DNA of 64,000 nt from Acheta domesticus (GCA_031308135.1 JAHLJT010000631.1:196220685-196284684); one strand, 5' to 3'; shown: positions 22,690 through 36,104, numbered from the stretch's first letter. The notes: a model not told the origin generated them from the sequence alone. A program made the numbers and translations.

Positions 22690-24680
22690 ATCGAGTACCG
22701 GTGACGGGTGAATTGAATCGCTCAGAGAAAGAGGGCAGAGCGAACAAAAGGCCAGGCCCAAAGACGGGAGTCGGGAGGCAGGGGAAGTGAGAGGAATAGA
22801 TTTGTCTATTATTAGCTGAGAAGTACGTTCCGGAAATACCAAAATAGACTTCTCTCTTCCTTCCTTTTGTCGGAATTTGTTCTTAGGTGAATAGAAAAAA
22901 GGTACGACGACGTCTATGTACTGAAATTACTTTCCGAACAAGGTATTGTAATAAAACCACGACATCGTGAAATAAAAAATAACCTATTATATTATAAAAT
23001 ATTACCTTCTATTACACTATTTTAAAATTAATTAATTATAATTTCAACTTCATCGTTGTTTATAGACATAGTATTTATAAATATTGAATATGGTATTTAT
23101 TAAATTAAGATGCTCAAAGAGTATTATTTAACGTCGTTCAGTTCATTATATAAGAAGTATTTTCGGTTCCGTTTACTAAATGAATACAATTATTTAACCA
23201 AGCAATATTTGTTTATCTATGGAGAATGGTGCGTAATGTCATCAGTTACATTAAAGTTCATTTTATTGTTAAATGATATGATTTGAAATACAGTTTTCCT
23301 GAATAATTTTGAAAAAAACTTGAAAATTATTTTAATTACAATAATTGACACACACGCCAAACCTCCCTCGTCATAGTCTCCCTACCACAGATCCCCACCA
23401 CCGCCTTCCCACCATAGCTTTCCCACCAACTACCCGCCACAGATTCCCCACCGTAGCCTCCTCATAGCATTAATTAATTTTTCGCTTAGTTAACTAAATA
23501 AGCTCGTTAATTCCATGAAAAATCATTCATTATCTCTATGTTAGTAGCATGCGTGCAATTTAAAACTCTACAACTACCAATCAGAATTCATAAAAGAATC
23601 AAAATCGTTTAATTAAGGCACCCCAACACGGACGCGGCCAAGGTATTTCCAGTAGGTCATGAAACATGAACAAAAATGTACATCACAGATTACGTACTTA
23701 CATCAACTTAATATAAACAATGAATGAATGTAACTAAATTGCTGAAGGCTCGTGAAGGTAGCTGACTAATGGTTCAACATAAAATATTTGTAATGAATAA
23801 ATTGAATGTTTTACTTGAAAAACAATTTGGTATTAGCATTACCAATGTAAAATATGTAAATGTTTGTAGTGTTTACCCGTTCTAAAAAGTGCGACAGCAA
23901 AACTGTGTCTGAAGTGACTGTTTTTTATTTCAATGTTTGTTTATACACGTTTATTTCAAAGTCTCATAAGCTTCATAATCCCTAAATATCCCTATAGTAT
24001 CTAATATATCTTATCTTCTAAAAAATTTCCATCCATGTTATTTTGGAGCAGTGGCCTTTTCTGTATAAATGTCAGATTCAAAGTTACAAAAGAAGTAAGA
24101 AAAAATTATTATTCATATATGAGGCGTTAGAGTGTAAGTAAAGGTCACTTATATTTCATGTTTTATAAGAAAATGGAATGTCACACCGTAATTGAAAAAA
24201 CACCCACGAAATGAGCTGCATAGGTTAAAAAATGACCTGTTAATAAACGATGTTATTTATTTCTATGACTGAATTTCCCTGATAAATATAGAGGTACTCA
24301 ATTCTTTCACATAAATCAATTGTCTCGATTTCATCCAAAATGCCAAATTTCATTTCGAACGACTCATTTTAAAGAAAACCTTGTGGATAAGAAGTTTCTC
24401 AACCAAACATCCCGAAACTTTTTATAACAAGAAGAGCCCGTTTTGCATTCTTTTGTTTTAAACTAACAAAAAGTTTATCAATATTTTACAGATAATAAAG
24501 TAATAAATGTGCTTCAAAACTATATAGTTGTAGAAGAAAGTACTTGCAAAGAATATTGTTTGAAGCAAATATCACAACTACTTCAATGAAAGTCATCATC
24601 AACCCTAGATTACAAAGGCGACCTGTACTAAGCATTAATACAAAGGCGTAACCTAACAGATTACTTTGAGTAAAAATAAA
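22690..24680. other. AT-rich stretch
   Basis: It is mostly AT-rich unique sequence. A small C-rich patch at 23350-23465 (CCACC and CCGCCAC words) looks like a detached piece of the neighbouring island. No gene is recognised. Confidence 0.5.
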
Positions 24681-24689
24681 GGAAAACTC

Positions 24690-25690
24690 ATTTTTACAAT
24701 GAATCACTAAATTTAATGATTTGATCATGTATGATGTGGACTTCTTCTTCTTCTTCACTACATGGATTAGGCTTGAGCCTGTTCTGCACAAGTTTTCCTT
24801 CCATCGTTTTTGGGTCTTCCCACGTCTCTTCTTCCATGCCATTGATTAATATTAATTTAGGTAGTCTTGTGTTATTTATCCTTTGCGTCTGTTGATACCA
24901 GTTGTTTCGGTATTTAGTTATTTCGCTTCCAGTTCTTTCAGCATGCAATTTTTCCCTAATATTCTCATTACAAATATGATCTTTCGTACAACCTAGCGTT
25001 CTCCTCACAAACTTCATTTCAATGGTCTGTATTCTTCTTAAGACACTTTTTCTTTGTACCCAACTTTTGCTGCCGTACAGAAGAATAGGAAGATCCATAG
25101 TCTTAAAAACTGTGTTATTGTATCTTGCCTTGTCTTATTTTTTGTGTATTTTGTATACTATCGCAAATTGTTTGGAACCTAGCCAATTTAATGTTGACGT
25201 TTTTATTGATATCTTGATCAACTTGATAACCTTAAACTGAACAACCTAGCTGAAACTGAAAACTTGCTCTAAATTTATGTGATCCCAAATAATTTTTGAT
25301 CATATTAGATATTTTCCCCAAATCATCAGCTTTGTTGTTTATTTCGATTTTAAACATCGTATACATAAATGATTTAAGTGGAATAATGAATAGTGTAAAT
25401 CTTCTGTTTTCTGGAATATTAAAGCGTCACCTGCGTGTAGTAAAACATTTAAAATATTTTCTTTTGATATCTTAATATGTTTCTAAATTATTTATTTCCA
25501 ATTTTAGATAGTGTCATCAATATAAATGTTAAAAGTGTCGGTGAGACTGGGCATCCTGGTCGCAGTCCTCAATTTATCAATATTTATTAGCTTCAGATAT
25601 GGAGTTACAAAATACATTTTAACGTTTTTATGGATACATCTAACTGGCTTGACTCTCACAGCAGACACTTGCTTGTTGTTGTCCACACAT
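24690..25690 (-). pseudogene. RTE-like LINE reverse transcriptase, degraded
   Basis: Minus-strand frames give, in order, a catalytic-region remnant (TDTFNIYIDDTI at about 25510-25545, from the usual SPTLFNIYIDD context), a remnant NNKADDLGKISNMIKN near 25300, and the C-terminal block PILLYGSKSWVQRK, IQTIEMKFVRRTLG and NENIREKL (24960-25095). The tail ends NPCSEEEEE at the GAA-rich 3' end. Several frameshifts and stops separate these parts, so it is inactive. The left (3') end is near 24690. The 5' end beyond about 25690 is lost. Assignment to the RTE type rests on the C-terminal motif order. Confidence 0.75.
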
Positions 25691-25699
25691 GGCTTTTGA

Positions 25700-26341
<642 letters not shown>

Positions 26342-26394
26342 TAAGTGCTTGCACACGACTGCCTCGCTGTGTAGCATCCATCAAAATGTAGTCG

Positions 26395-26715
26395 TCTGTA
26401 AATATATGTCGTGTGGTTCTTGAATTTAGGTAAATAAAAACAACTTTATATTGCCGACGTTTCGGCCATTTATTCGGCCTTCATCTGAGCTATTATAATA
26501 AATTGATATTATTTGAAGGAGACCATCTTATGGTTACCATGGTCATGGTTAAAGACATCCATGGTTTTGACAAAAAGAATATTGTAAACATATGTCGTGT
26601 TTTTCTTGAGTTAAGGAAAATAAAAACAAGTACTGTACATTACCGTCGTTTAGGTCATTTATTTAGCCTTCATCAAAGCTATAAGAATAAATTTATATTA
26701 TTTAAACAGAGAGGA
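26395..26715. repeat. Direct repeat dimer, ~186-bp spacing
   Basis: The anchor ATGTCGTGT occurs at 26406 and 26592. Homology of about 120 bp continues in each through AAATAAAAACAA, the CCGACGTTTCGGCC block or its decayed counterpart, and TTCATC...AAGCTAT. On the minus strand each copy carries a GATGA - GGCC-like hairpin - GAAAC arrangement. The dimer begins about 55 bp after the neuroligin splice donor. Confidence 0.65.
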
Positions 26716-26719
26716 TGTG

Positions 26720-26995
26720 AGGAGACTATTTACAAACGCAGACAACAATAAAATTAACAGTCTCATCTGTAAGGTTAGAGACTAAACGAACTACCTATTC
26801 TTACAGTGCTCCATGCTTCGTGAGGCAATATCTCACGTGGAACATGCATGGTTGTTTAGTCTCCATACATGTGTATAGTTTGTTTAGTCTGCATACGAAT
26901 GGTTCCAATGGGATAAGAAACACATAATATAATAGAAAATGGTAAATGTGTTGCCTAGTAATTTGAAAATTAACAGCACTTTTCAGTTGCTCAGC
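26720..26995. other. AT-rich stretch, nothing recognised
   Basis: I see no domain in the 67-codon frame at 26801-27004. Confidence 0.4.
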
Positions 26996-26997
26996 GA

Positions 26998-27065
26998 TTA
27001 CCATGAAAGTTGATAGTAGTCACTAGACGGAAGAAACCTCCATCTACTTACAACGGTATTTATTT
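26998..27065 (+). repeat. Direct repeat, copy 1
   Basis: The segment around AAAGTTGATAG and GAAGAAACCTCCATCTACTT recurs at 27478-27545 in diverged form, about 480 bp away. Confidence 0.4.
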
Positions 27066-27477
27066 CTATCAGTGCTCACTCACTTCGTTGGGTTCAATGG
27101 AAAGACTTGGAGTTTCGTCACATTGAATCCTTCCTAATAATTATAAAGATAGATTTCAATCCCACATTACTTGTAACACTAAAGCAGAAATGTCTCCGAA
27201 GTACAGAATCAGATGTAACACCAGCACCACAATACTCGTACAAAATGTAATACTAGATATGACGAGTATGTCAATTAGGTTTTCTCATATTTGTCGAAAA
27301 TATGACATAGAACTAACTATATCCGAGCCTCTGAGTTGAAAAAATCTAAATGCAGAGCAAACGAGATTCCAGAATAATTGTAATTGATGAGGCTGATACA
27401 TTTCATGTAACGAATAAAATATCAGAGTTTTCTACGTGTGTCACGCTTATGAGGAACATTTTCAGTAACATAGTAAT

Positions 27478-27545
27478 AACCATTGAAGTTGATTAGAGGG
27501 TCCTAGGTGAAAGAAACCTCCGTCCACTTAGTAACAATGAACACC
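27478..27545 (+). repeat. Direct repeat, copy 2
   Basis: It contains GAAGTTGATTAG and GAAAGAAACCTCCGTCCACTT, matching 26998-27065 in order. Confidence 0.4.
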
Positions 27546-27549
27546 GAAA

Positions 27550-28295
27550 CCTTTTTCTACGTAGTGATAATAATACGATACTTCAATGATTCTCTGAAAG
27601 TCTTTTAATATCAACATTAAAATTTTAAATGTCATGCATTTATTCTAGATATAAATATTCTAGTTCATTAACAGCCTTAAGACTTTCAGCAATGTGGCTT
27701 TCGTGATTACGATTTTTGCAATTTATTTACTACTCACCCGCTTCATTTCTCACCCGCTTCTCCGCGTACAGTGAATTAAAAAAATATCTAATTACCCGTT
27801 CAAAAGTAGTAAGTGAGGGATACAGATTTTCCTGAGTAAAATGTTAATAACTATTTTGATATTAGAGAAAATTTTTGTTCTAAATGATATTGAAATTTAA
27901 ACACTCGTTTAAGAGATGTACACCGAAATCACTTGAGTCGTAAATATACTCCCTTCTAAGTGGAGAGTTCGTAGATATTCCAGACTATCGCCGTAAGTAG
28001 AAATCCTACCATCAAAGTAATATAAAACCCTAAGTAGGATCTGAATCTGCATAATGTCTTATGAATCATTAGAAAAGGTTAAGCCTTCTACGAGGAGTTA
28101 AGTCGCAAGCACGAATTCTTTCTTTTTTATTCGTATTGATGGAAGATATAGTAAAATATTTCTCGTATTTTCAAAATAATGGGTTTATTACCTTCAGGAA
28201 TATGTAATCTTATGTTATTTTACTAGCGGAAGACTGTTTTTTCAAGAACTAACTAGGATTGTAAATATCATTCTACGTAGAAAAGGATAGCAGAG
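27550..28295. other. AT-rich stretch, nothing recognised
   Basis: The sequence is AT-rich with no gene or repeat signature that I can support. Confidence 0.5.
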
Positions 28296-28299
28296 TTAT

Positions 28300-28660
28300 T
28301 TTTAATTCCGCCAACAGATGACTAGGAGCCATCGCAGCTGGTTTTCTCGATAGTGTGACTTAGCAGCGGTGATTGATATTTCTTAAATTAATGTATGAAT
28401 CATTTCTGTAGCCTTGATATTTAGAAGAGCTCTTTAGGGTGTTACTTATTGAATATTTGAAAGAACCAACCAGAGATTTGAAAGAACCCACGAGCAATTT
28501 GTCAACGAGACATCACAGCTGGTTTTCTCGGAAGTTTGGTTTTGGATCGGTGATTGATATTTCCTGAATTAATATTTTAATCATTGTTGTAGTATTGATA
28601 TTTATAAGAATTCTTTAGGGCGATACTTATTGAGCATTTAAAAGAAACGTTTCTAATCCC
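28300..28660. repeat. Tandem dimer of a ~181-bp unit
   Basis: CAGCTGGTTTTCTCG starts at 28335 and 28516 (181-bp period). Each copy continues with CGGTGATTGATATTTC, AATTAAT, ATCATT, TTGATATTTA and CTTTAGGG in the same order. By eye the identity is about three bases in four. Confidence 0.75.
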
Positions 28661-28664
28661 ACAC

Positions 28665-30175
28665 TGAATACAGGCTATTACGTGATATAAACAACTTACG
28701 CATAATTTTGATTAATGATCTTTCACCTTTCTTAACAGAAGAAAAATTCAAATATTCAAACAAGAATTTCCATATTTTTTACGTGGGAAAATGGCTTCAA
28801 AATTAATTCAATTGAAAACGAAAGCTCCAAATAAAGTTGAAACGTTTTCTTATCTTATCTAGTGAAAGTTTTAGGTTTTTGTATTTTTCATTTAAAAAGC
28901 AGCATCTATTTCCTCCTATTAATTTTCACGTATAAATCTCATTATCTTAGCAACTGATCTGATGAGGAAGGGACAGTATGGGAACGACCTGCCGAGACAT
29001 CCCATTGTTTCCTCTACCGTAAGTAAAGCAAACAATTTTTTTTTTTAGTTTTAGGTACTTTTCCTTTAAAACATAGCTCTTATTTATCCATCCATCCAAG
29101 TAAATCGTACAGGCTTGGTGTTTGATGGGTGCTATGCGGAGCAATGTTATCCACTTTTATGGAGTAGTTACGTAAAACTAACGAATTTTACTGTTGTTAT
29201 CAATTTTTATTCAAATCATAGGAGAAGGAGAGCACATAACGTCCATGCTTGGAAATATTTGTAAATACTTAAGAAAGCGTTCGGTAGATAATTAGATAGT
29301 ATTGACCATGTATAATTCCCAAATTTCTATTATAAATATTGGTTATTGACTGTATCATTGTATCCACATTAATCCAAAAATTTAAAATAACAGCTTAAAA
29401 CAGCACAATCTGAGTACACAGAATGTATACATTGTGTGCAGTATTTTGATATAATTCACATTTATTTCGAATGTTATATAGCATTGAATATTTTCTTTTA
29501 TCCTTTATCTACCATCAATGAACTGTGGTTGATATTCCCTGACCGTCAAGAATATCCTTTTGAAACTAGTCATCTATGCGTGCTAAATTAACCTTACTCG
29601 ATCAGTCCGAAGTGAAAACACCCAAAGGCTCCAACATGTTTTGAATGAGAGCATTCAAAAAACGTTCACATTTTTCTTTGACACTTTTGCTATGTCCATT
29701 ACAACGTTGAATCTGAAAATATTTTACCTGTTGTAAAAATCTGTTGATTGTATTCCATTTAATATTAAAGGAGACATTTCAAAATCTGTAATCATATTAC
29801 CTTCAAATGTATTCACATATTCTTCATGCGTCTTAGTAGTTTATTTCATTTCTGTAAACTTTATATCTACTATTTTTATCATTTTAACTGATTTTACTTT
29901 CTTACTATCAACTTTTTTCTGAAATTATTATATTATCTTAGATAAAAAGGTTTGTTTTATTCAAAGAAATCTTCAGATTTATTCCAACCTTAATGAAAAA
30001 TTACACACATGATTTTGAAAATAAGATAAAAATTAAACTTGAGATCTAATTAAAGAAATATCCCCATTTCTCTTTCCTACACCTTCGAGAAAAAATAAGT
30101 ACGCACTCTTTTTAGTTTTTTGGCACTATTTCGAAAATAAATATTCATCACAAGATTTAATTTTCTCAAAACATC
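28665..30175. other. AT-rich stretch, nothing recognised
   Basis: About 1.5 kb is AT-rich. The one listed frame (28947-29144 minus) has no domain. Confidence 0.5.
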
Positions 30176-30179
30176 ACCG

Positions 30180-30610
30180 TTTCATAGACCATGGTCTTGG
30201 ATCTCCACCAACAAAGCCTCCACCTCCTCTACTGGATTCCTCAAGACGCAGATGTCGCCAGTGTCAGCGCCCCCCGCCTCCGCCCCATAGGCCGTTCCTA
30301 ACCTCATTCGCGGCGACCGTGGCGCCTCCTAAACCGCATCGGCCGCGTCGGCCGGCCACTGCTGTTTGCCTTTAACTTGTAGTTGCTCGGTGATTACCGC
30401 CTGTTTACCTTGTGTTTGCCCAATGTCGCCCGGGACCCCGGGACCCACCCTGGCTCCGAGCAGCGCCTTGAACGCCGGGCGTGCTCTCACCTCGACGCTC
30501 TCCAAGAGAGCGCGCGCAGACTGTCGATTGTCTCGGAGGCGCTCGTTTTTTTGTTTGTTTGTTTTTTTTCTTCGTCGAAGCGACGGCGGTCAATGAGACA
30601 GCCGACGTGA
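30180..30610. promoter_or_regulatory. CpG-rich island
   Basis: A strand-balanced GC-rich block of high complexity lies at about 30240-30545. It includes GGCCGCGTCGGCCGG and the palindrome CCCGGGACCCCGGG-like run at 30428-30441. A T-rich run follows. No exon with a recognisable protein is present. It may be a regulatory CpG island. Confidence 0.3.
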
Positions 30611-30614
30611 TGTG

Positions 30615-31435
30615 CTGCCACTGGCGACAAAAGAAGGAAAACGTATTTCGCGTGTGTACACTGACAGCTGCCGCAATTGTTTTCTTTTATTTTCTCTTCG
30701 TGGAAAGGAGCTTTGCGACAATTTTGTGAAATACACTTGTGTAAGTTATTACAGCGAAGACGTTGACAACTGCACAGACATTTCCGACGACTGTAAAGAA
30801 CTTATTTTGTTTTCATAAAACACGTATTATTCATGTGCTTACATTTGAAAAATAATTTCATTTGCGAAGAAACGTTGTGAAAGGTTGTGCTCAGATGATT
30901 TTCACGTGTAAATATGTTTTTAAGTAAATATTTTACATTCAGCTCCAAATACCATAGAAACTACGTATGTTGATAGTTTTAAAAGACGTATCCGAAATAA
31001 GAATTTATTCCGAAATAAGAATTTATTAGAAGAACAACGTAAATTTCTAAGTGTTTCGAACACTCAAAAAAGTTTGCTGTAAAACTACAAAACTCCCGAC
31101 AGAATTCCGCTACTCTTTGTATCGGTAGTCCATTCGAAATTATCCGTGAGGAATATCGTTTAAAAACATACTCGCAACTACATTTATCAAAAAAAAACAT
31201 CTTTCTTCGCTATTTATACGACTTAATACCACTTTCTTAGCGTAAAACCGCTTCTCTCAAAATACTCCACGTGCAACTGGTGTTCTGGGCTTCTTTCATT
31301 AGCGTTAACCTCGGTGAAATACAATAGCTTGAAGATTAGTCTTGTGTAAAGTACTCCAGCGTCGGCAAAACCTTCGAGAATACAGGTCAATAAATTTTAA
31401 TAAAAAAATTCTCAAGCCTAACTTCCGAGAAAAAT
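30615..31435. other. AT-rich stretch
   Basis: It contains a short direct duplication (TTCCGAAATAAGAATTTATT, about 30988-31027). I see no gene. Confidence 0.5.
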
Positions 31436-31439
31436 CTAA

Positions 31440-32400
31440 CGAGGGAACGAAGCGCGGCGGGAACGGCGCGGTGTAAGTCTTGCATAACGACCGACACGAC
31501 CTAATGGACCCTCAGCAGTGATAAGTTGCCAACGCTCCTTAAAAAGGCTGCGTCGGCGTGCTCTCTGCGCTTTAGCCTCTCACCAAGGCGCAGCCAGTCG
31601 AAAGCTGCTGTCTTCGCCCCGCCCCTTCCGCCTCAGCCCCTCCCGCCACAGCCCCTCCCGCCTCAGCCCCTCCCCCCATTCCCACCACGCTTCCCCGCCT
31701 CACCTCCTTGACACTACTTCCTCGCACATCGCCCCTCCCCGCACTGGCCCTCTCCGCTTTGACCCTCCCCGACCCTCGCTCACCTCCCACACAACTTCCG
31801 CACGGCCTTCCCACGCTCCTCCCAGCACTGCTCTGCTCTCCGCCGCCTCTATCGCCTCTCTTTGACGGCCCTGTTCGCACAACTCCTCCCCCCACAACCC
31901 CTCCCAGCACCTCTCCACATTCACCACCCCCTCACTGCCCAATTCTCGCAACCCCTACCTCACCATCCCTCTCACAAGGCCCCTCCATCAATGTCCCTCC
32001 ATCACCGCCCTGCAGTTACCGTCCTTCCATCACCGTCCCTCCATCACCGTCCCTTCATCGCCGCCCCACCATCACCGCCCCTCCATCACCGCCCCTCCAT
32101 CACCGCCCCTCCATCACCACCCCTCCATCACCGCCCCTCCATCACCGCCCCTCCATCACCGCCCCCCAATCACCGCCCCCCAATCACCGCCCCTCCATCA
32201 CCGCTCCTCCATCACCGCTCCTCCATCACCGCCGTTCTCGGTTCTACCCAATCCCTCACGATTTACCAAGACAACATTCCGCCACGCCCCGTCCCTCATT
32301 TGCGCCCCTCCATGTCACGCTCCGCTCTTCTTCGATACGTTTCACCACGCCATCACCGTTCCTCTCTCTGTCTACGCCATTGCAACACACTCATTTGCGT
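31440..32400. other. GC-rich, C-skewed island
   Basis: A short balanced CpG core (31440-31600) is followed by strongly C-rich, G-poor sequence to about 32400. Words such as CTCCCGCC and CCATCACCGC dominate. The open frames are Pro/His/Ser-rich on the plus strand and Gly/Arg-rich on the minus strand in several registers, which indicates repeat composition, not coding. Confidence 0.55.
31985..32235. repeat. 14-bp minisatellite CCATCACCGCCCCT
   Basis: About 17 copies of a 14-bp unit occur, nearly perfect at 32058-32200 and degenerating on both sides. Each good copy contains CCGCCCC, the complement of the GC-box core. Confidence 0.9.
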
Positions 32401-32409
32401 TTCATCTTC

Positions 32410-32945
32410 AGTTGAACCCTTTGCTTCTGTTTCATCTTCACGGAGGATTTTCGAATGCTGCAATGTTCTCCAATACCAACGTTTATTTCTTTTTATATTG
32501 GTGATACAGCGTTCTATATTCTACATGTACACGATTTAGATTGAATTTTTCATTCCAGAAAACAGAATCACCAAAGAGATACTAATTTGAAAAAGAAATC
32601 CCTGTTAAATAGGTGTTTTTTATCCCCAAAAGATCTTGACAGATATGACACGATGACAGCGTGAGAAGCAAAAACGCCGTAACCATGTAAAGAAATCTGT
32701 TTGTAAAATCATTCCCCCGGAAGTGAGACAATGCGTTCGCACACAATCAGCTCTAGTTTAGTGAAAAGCGAATGCCACGTGGAAAATTGTAACGGGACAT
32801 CGCGGACTGTCTGGCTCGAATTCTAGCATTTGAGCAGCTCTGCTCAAGATCATGGGCACTCGCAGGGTCTGAGGGCTTAGATTTCTCCAGGCGAGCGGCC
32901 GGCATTGAAATCCTTTTGCTCGTGTTCATTTCTGATGAAGCAAAT
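32410..32945. other. Unassigned sequence
   Basis: I recognise nothing here. The 66-codon minus frame (32753-32953) has no domain. Confidence 0.4.
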
Positions 32946-32949
32946 ATCA

Positions 32950-33515
32950 CCACACCTGTTTAGGTGGCTCAGGATATCAATTGATGTCACTGCAGTGCCT
33001 TTTACTGGGAGGTTCTAAAGATTGGACCCCGACGGAGGCAGGATTTTCGGCATTGGCTACATACCTAGGTCGAATTCAGCCGCTGTCGGGAGGAGAATTC
33101 TAGCGACCGGTTGCTCTGATAGGTAGTTTTCCCTGGTTTCTCCGATCAAAACCAGGCGAATACCGGAGCAGTAGCCTAAGAAATGGGCCAAGGAACGCGG
33201 GCGATATTTCCTTCATCTTCCTTGTCTTATCCTCACCCCTTAGTTACACACTCCTACACATACATGCATTACAGTACCACACACCAGTCCGGACGCCAGT
33301 TGGGAGCTTAGAGCTAGCACCAGCTGGGGCGGTGCGCCGCTAGTGGGAGATGCCTCGTTGAAAGAAAAACGCAAGCCGATGTGTAGATTGGCACCGAATC
33401 TGACCATTCAGCTGAAGAAGGTCGTTGCCATCTCCCTCGATAATAACATGAACCACATTTACAGGACGAATAACCTTAGCAGTTGGCGCGCCCGGAATCA
33501 CCACTGAACCTACAG
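32950..33515 (+). repeat. SINE family 2, copy C, full length
   Basis: The head starts with AGGTGGCTCAGG (32952), then CTGCAGTGCC, a decayed B box at about 33010-33030, GAGGAGAATTCTAGC, GCTCTGATAGG, GGTTTCTCCGATCAA, ACCGGAGCAGTA, GTGGGAGATGCC and the tail ACCTTAGCAGTTGGCGCG near 33473. The order is the exact reverse complement of copies A and B. At about 565 bp it is the most complete plus-strand copy. Confidence 0.85.
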
Positions 33516-33529
33516 TCAGGTTCATGAGA

Positions 33530-34375
33530 AAGCTCTCGACAGTTTAGGTAAAACTGTGATATAGTCTAAGCTTTGTTTCCATTACAAGAAACGAATAATA
33601 AATGAACTTGTCAAGTTCTAGTACAATTTGTGTAATACGTGTAGCTATTTGACATTTTGTCGTCATATTTTTATTATTATATGATACAAATAAAAAGAGC
33701 ACTTCAGAGTATTTGTTCAAAATAAGTGATCAGCTCTAAATGATGTGTTACATGACTGAAACAATCCTCATTTGTTGTTATACTGTTGTTTATCCTCATT
33801 TGTTGTTCTATTGTAGTTTATGGCCTGCACGAATGACCTAAATGGATTTGCATCACAGAGACTGCTACTGAAGAACGCTGACAAATAGGTGATTTCAAAT
33901 ACCCATACGAGATTGATAGCTACTTCGAAAACGTAACTACAGCAATTTATTTCATTTTCCTCCCAGAAAAAAACTGAAGTGAGTAATGAATACCAAACAC
34001 ATCAACCATAACATCACAATCTCCGTAAAAAGATTGAACTATGTGAGAGAATAGGCAATATCTATTTGTTACTTAGTACACTTATCAGAGGAAACATAAT
34101 TCAAAAAAACATTTTTAATGTTTACATAAATTTTTTTTCTTGAAATTCATAAACTAGAATAAATCAACAAATGAGAACAAACAACGTTGTGGTCACAGTA
34201 GTAAACATTTAGATCTCAACCAATCTCTCTCCTCTCTGTCTTTGTGTACATTCCTATTACTCTCATTTTATCCACATCACGTCTTACCATAGTCCTGTGT
34301 ACTCTCTAACGTTTTCATGTATTTAAATATCCAGGGTAAAATGATTCTCTTCTACAACGAAAAACCAGGCATTAC
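33530..34375. other. AT-rich stretch
   Basis: CCTCATTTGTTGTT is duplicated at about 33767 and 33794. Nothing else is recognised. Confidence 0.5.
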
Positions 34376-34379
34376 CCTT

Positions 34380-36100
34380 CATGTGCGTTGTGTGTAGTGT
34401 TCTCTCCATTTGCCCAAATGAAACAGCGCCCGTTTCTGCCCCGAGCTGCACCGTGTGTGCTTGGCTCTGTCGCCTTCCGTTAGGCGTCGCCCGGCGCCGT
34501 CGCGTCGCGTCGCGTCGCGTCCCGTCCGCCGTCGACGCGCGTCCCAGCGCGCCCGCGGCCTAATTACACTAATATAGCCCGACATCAGAGATGGCGGCGC
34601 AAGAAACGCAGCGCTCTGTTCGGACAGCGGCGCCCGATCGCGCCTCGGCTTTTTGCGCTTTCGGCCCCGCGTCAGCCGCGATGCGAGCGCCGTCCCGCCT
34701 CCCTCTACCAGCCCCGCGCCGCCTCTCCCCGATTCACCCCACCTCACCCCTTACAATGCCTTGTTATCTCAGTTCTCCCCGCCCTGCCTACCTTCGCAGT
34801 GCCTTGCTCGCCGCACCCCGCCCGCTCCTCTCCGCCCGCCCCGCCCGCCCCGCCCCCTCCCGCCCGCCACGCCCCGTCCCTCCCGCCACGCCCCGCCACG
34901 CTTCTCCACCCTCCGCCACGCCCCGCCACGCTCCGCCACGCCCCGCCACGCTCCGCCCCGCCTCGCCACGCTCCGCCACGCCCCACCACGCTCCGCCACG
35001 CCCCGCCCCTAACGCTCCGCCTCGCCCCACCCCTAACGCCCCGCCCCGTCCCACCCGCCCCTCTGCCCCGCTCTGCTCTTCTCGCTCCTCCCCGCCATTC
35101 TTGCTCCGCCCTGCCCTTCCCTCCCCGCCCTTCCCACTTGTCACCCCACCCTTGAAGCCTCTCCCAGCCTGACCCACTCTGCTCCCGCATTGCATTGCTC
35201 GCCCCGCCCTGCTAGCCTCCCTCCTCATATTGCTCTCACCGCTATGTTAGCTGGCCCACCCATTGCTTTCACTGCAATGCTTGCATCGCTCAACCCGCCC
35301 CTCACATGTCTTTTCTCGCCAGTCTTTTTAGCCGCCCCGCCTCGCTCTTCCCCTTCGTTTCACCTTGAGCCCGCGTGGCTTTGCTCCCCTCTCCCCGCTA
35401 GCATCGCCCCTCGCATTGCTCTACCACTATGACAGCCTTGCTCAGCCCGCCCCACCCGGCCCCCGCATTGCCTTACTCGCCCTGCCATCCCCACCCTGCC
35501 ATCCCCACCCTGCCATCCGCGCCCCGCCCCGCACCTCTAATTGCCTTGTTCGTCACGCCCTGCTCGCGCCGACTTAATCGCATCATTCTTTTTGCCTCCA
35601 CCTGCTACCCTCCCGGCCTCGTCTCGCCTCTCTTGCCTCGCCTCGCTTGCCTGGCAGATACAATCCTGTTCAACTCGGCCTGCTCGCCCTGCTCCCTCAG
35701 CCTACCCTAGCCATCTCCCGCGCTTACCTCCTCCCTGGCCTATTCATCCCACCCACCTCTCCCCGTCTGGCTGCCCAACACAGTTCGCTTCTCCCAGCTC
35801 TACCCACCCAGCTCTCTCTCTCTCCTGGCCCAGCTCTCCCTGCCCAGTTCTCCCACCCAGCTCGTCTCACCCAGTTCTCCCCAAGAAACTGCTCTGCCAA
35901 ACTCACTCCACCCATCGTCCCAGTTTGCCCCCCCCCCAGCTCGGTCCGCCCACATCATCCCTCCCTGCTCTCCCCGCCCGACTGTACACACTAGTTCACC
36001 TGGCTTGACTCACCCATCTCTAATTCCATCCTTGCCTCGCCCATCTCATGTTTGCTCGTCCCGCCCAGCTCTTCCCTTCCTGTTAGCCTCTCAATCGTTC
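34380..36100. other. GC-rich island, balanced core then C-skewed
   Basis: The core at 34430-34700 is CpG-rich and balanced. It includes a CGTCG pentamer run (34497-34525) and an AT-containing edge CTAATTACACTAATATAG (34560-34577). From about 34700 the plus strand is overwhelmingly C-rich and G-poor for 1.3 kb. The frames there are Pro/His-rich on one strand and Gly/Arg-rich on the other, in all registers, and are not credible genes. Confidence 0.55.
34860..35045. repeat. CGCCACGCCC/CGCCACGCTC minisatellite
   Basis: About 15 alternating 10-bp units of CGCCACGCCC and CGCCACGCTC type occur, with substitutions at both ends. The units resemble GC/CACCC boxes. Confidence 0.85.
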
Positions 36101-36104
36101 CCGC

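Noticed and set aside
18295..22842. Pro/Ser/Arg-rich open frames in the 18-22 kb GC island
   Set aside because: They are low-complexity, stop-poor sequence open on both strands with no recognisable domain or splice structure.
34591..36008. Pro/His-rich and Gly/Arg-rich frames in the 34-36 kb island
   Set aside because: The same compositional artefact: overlapping frames in several registers mirror CCGCCACG repeats.
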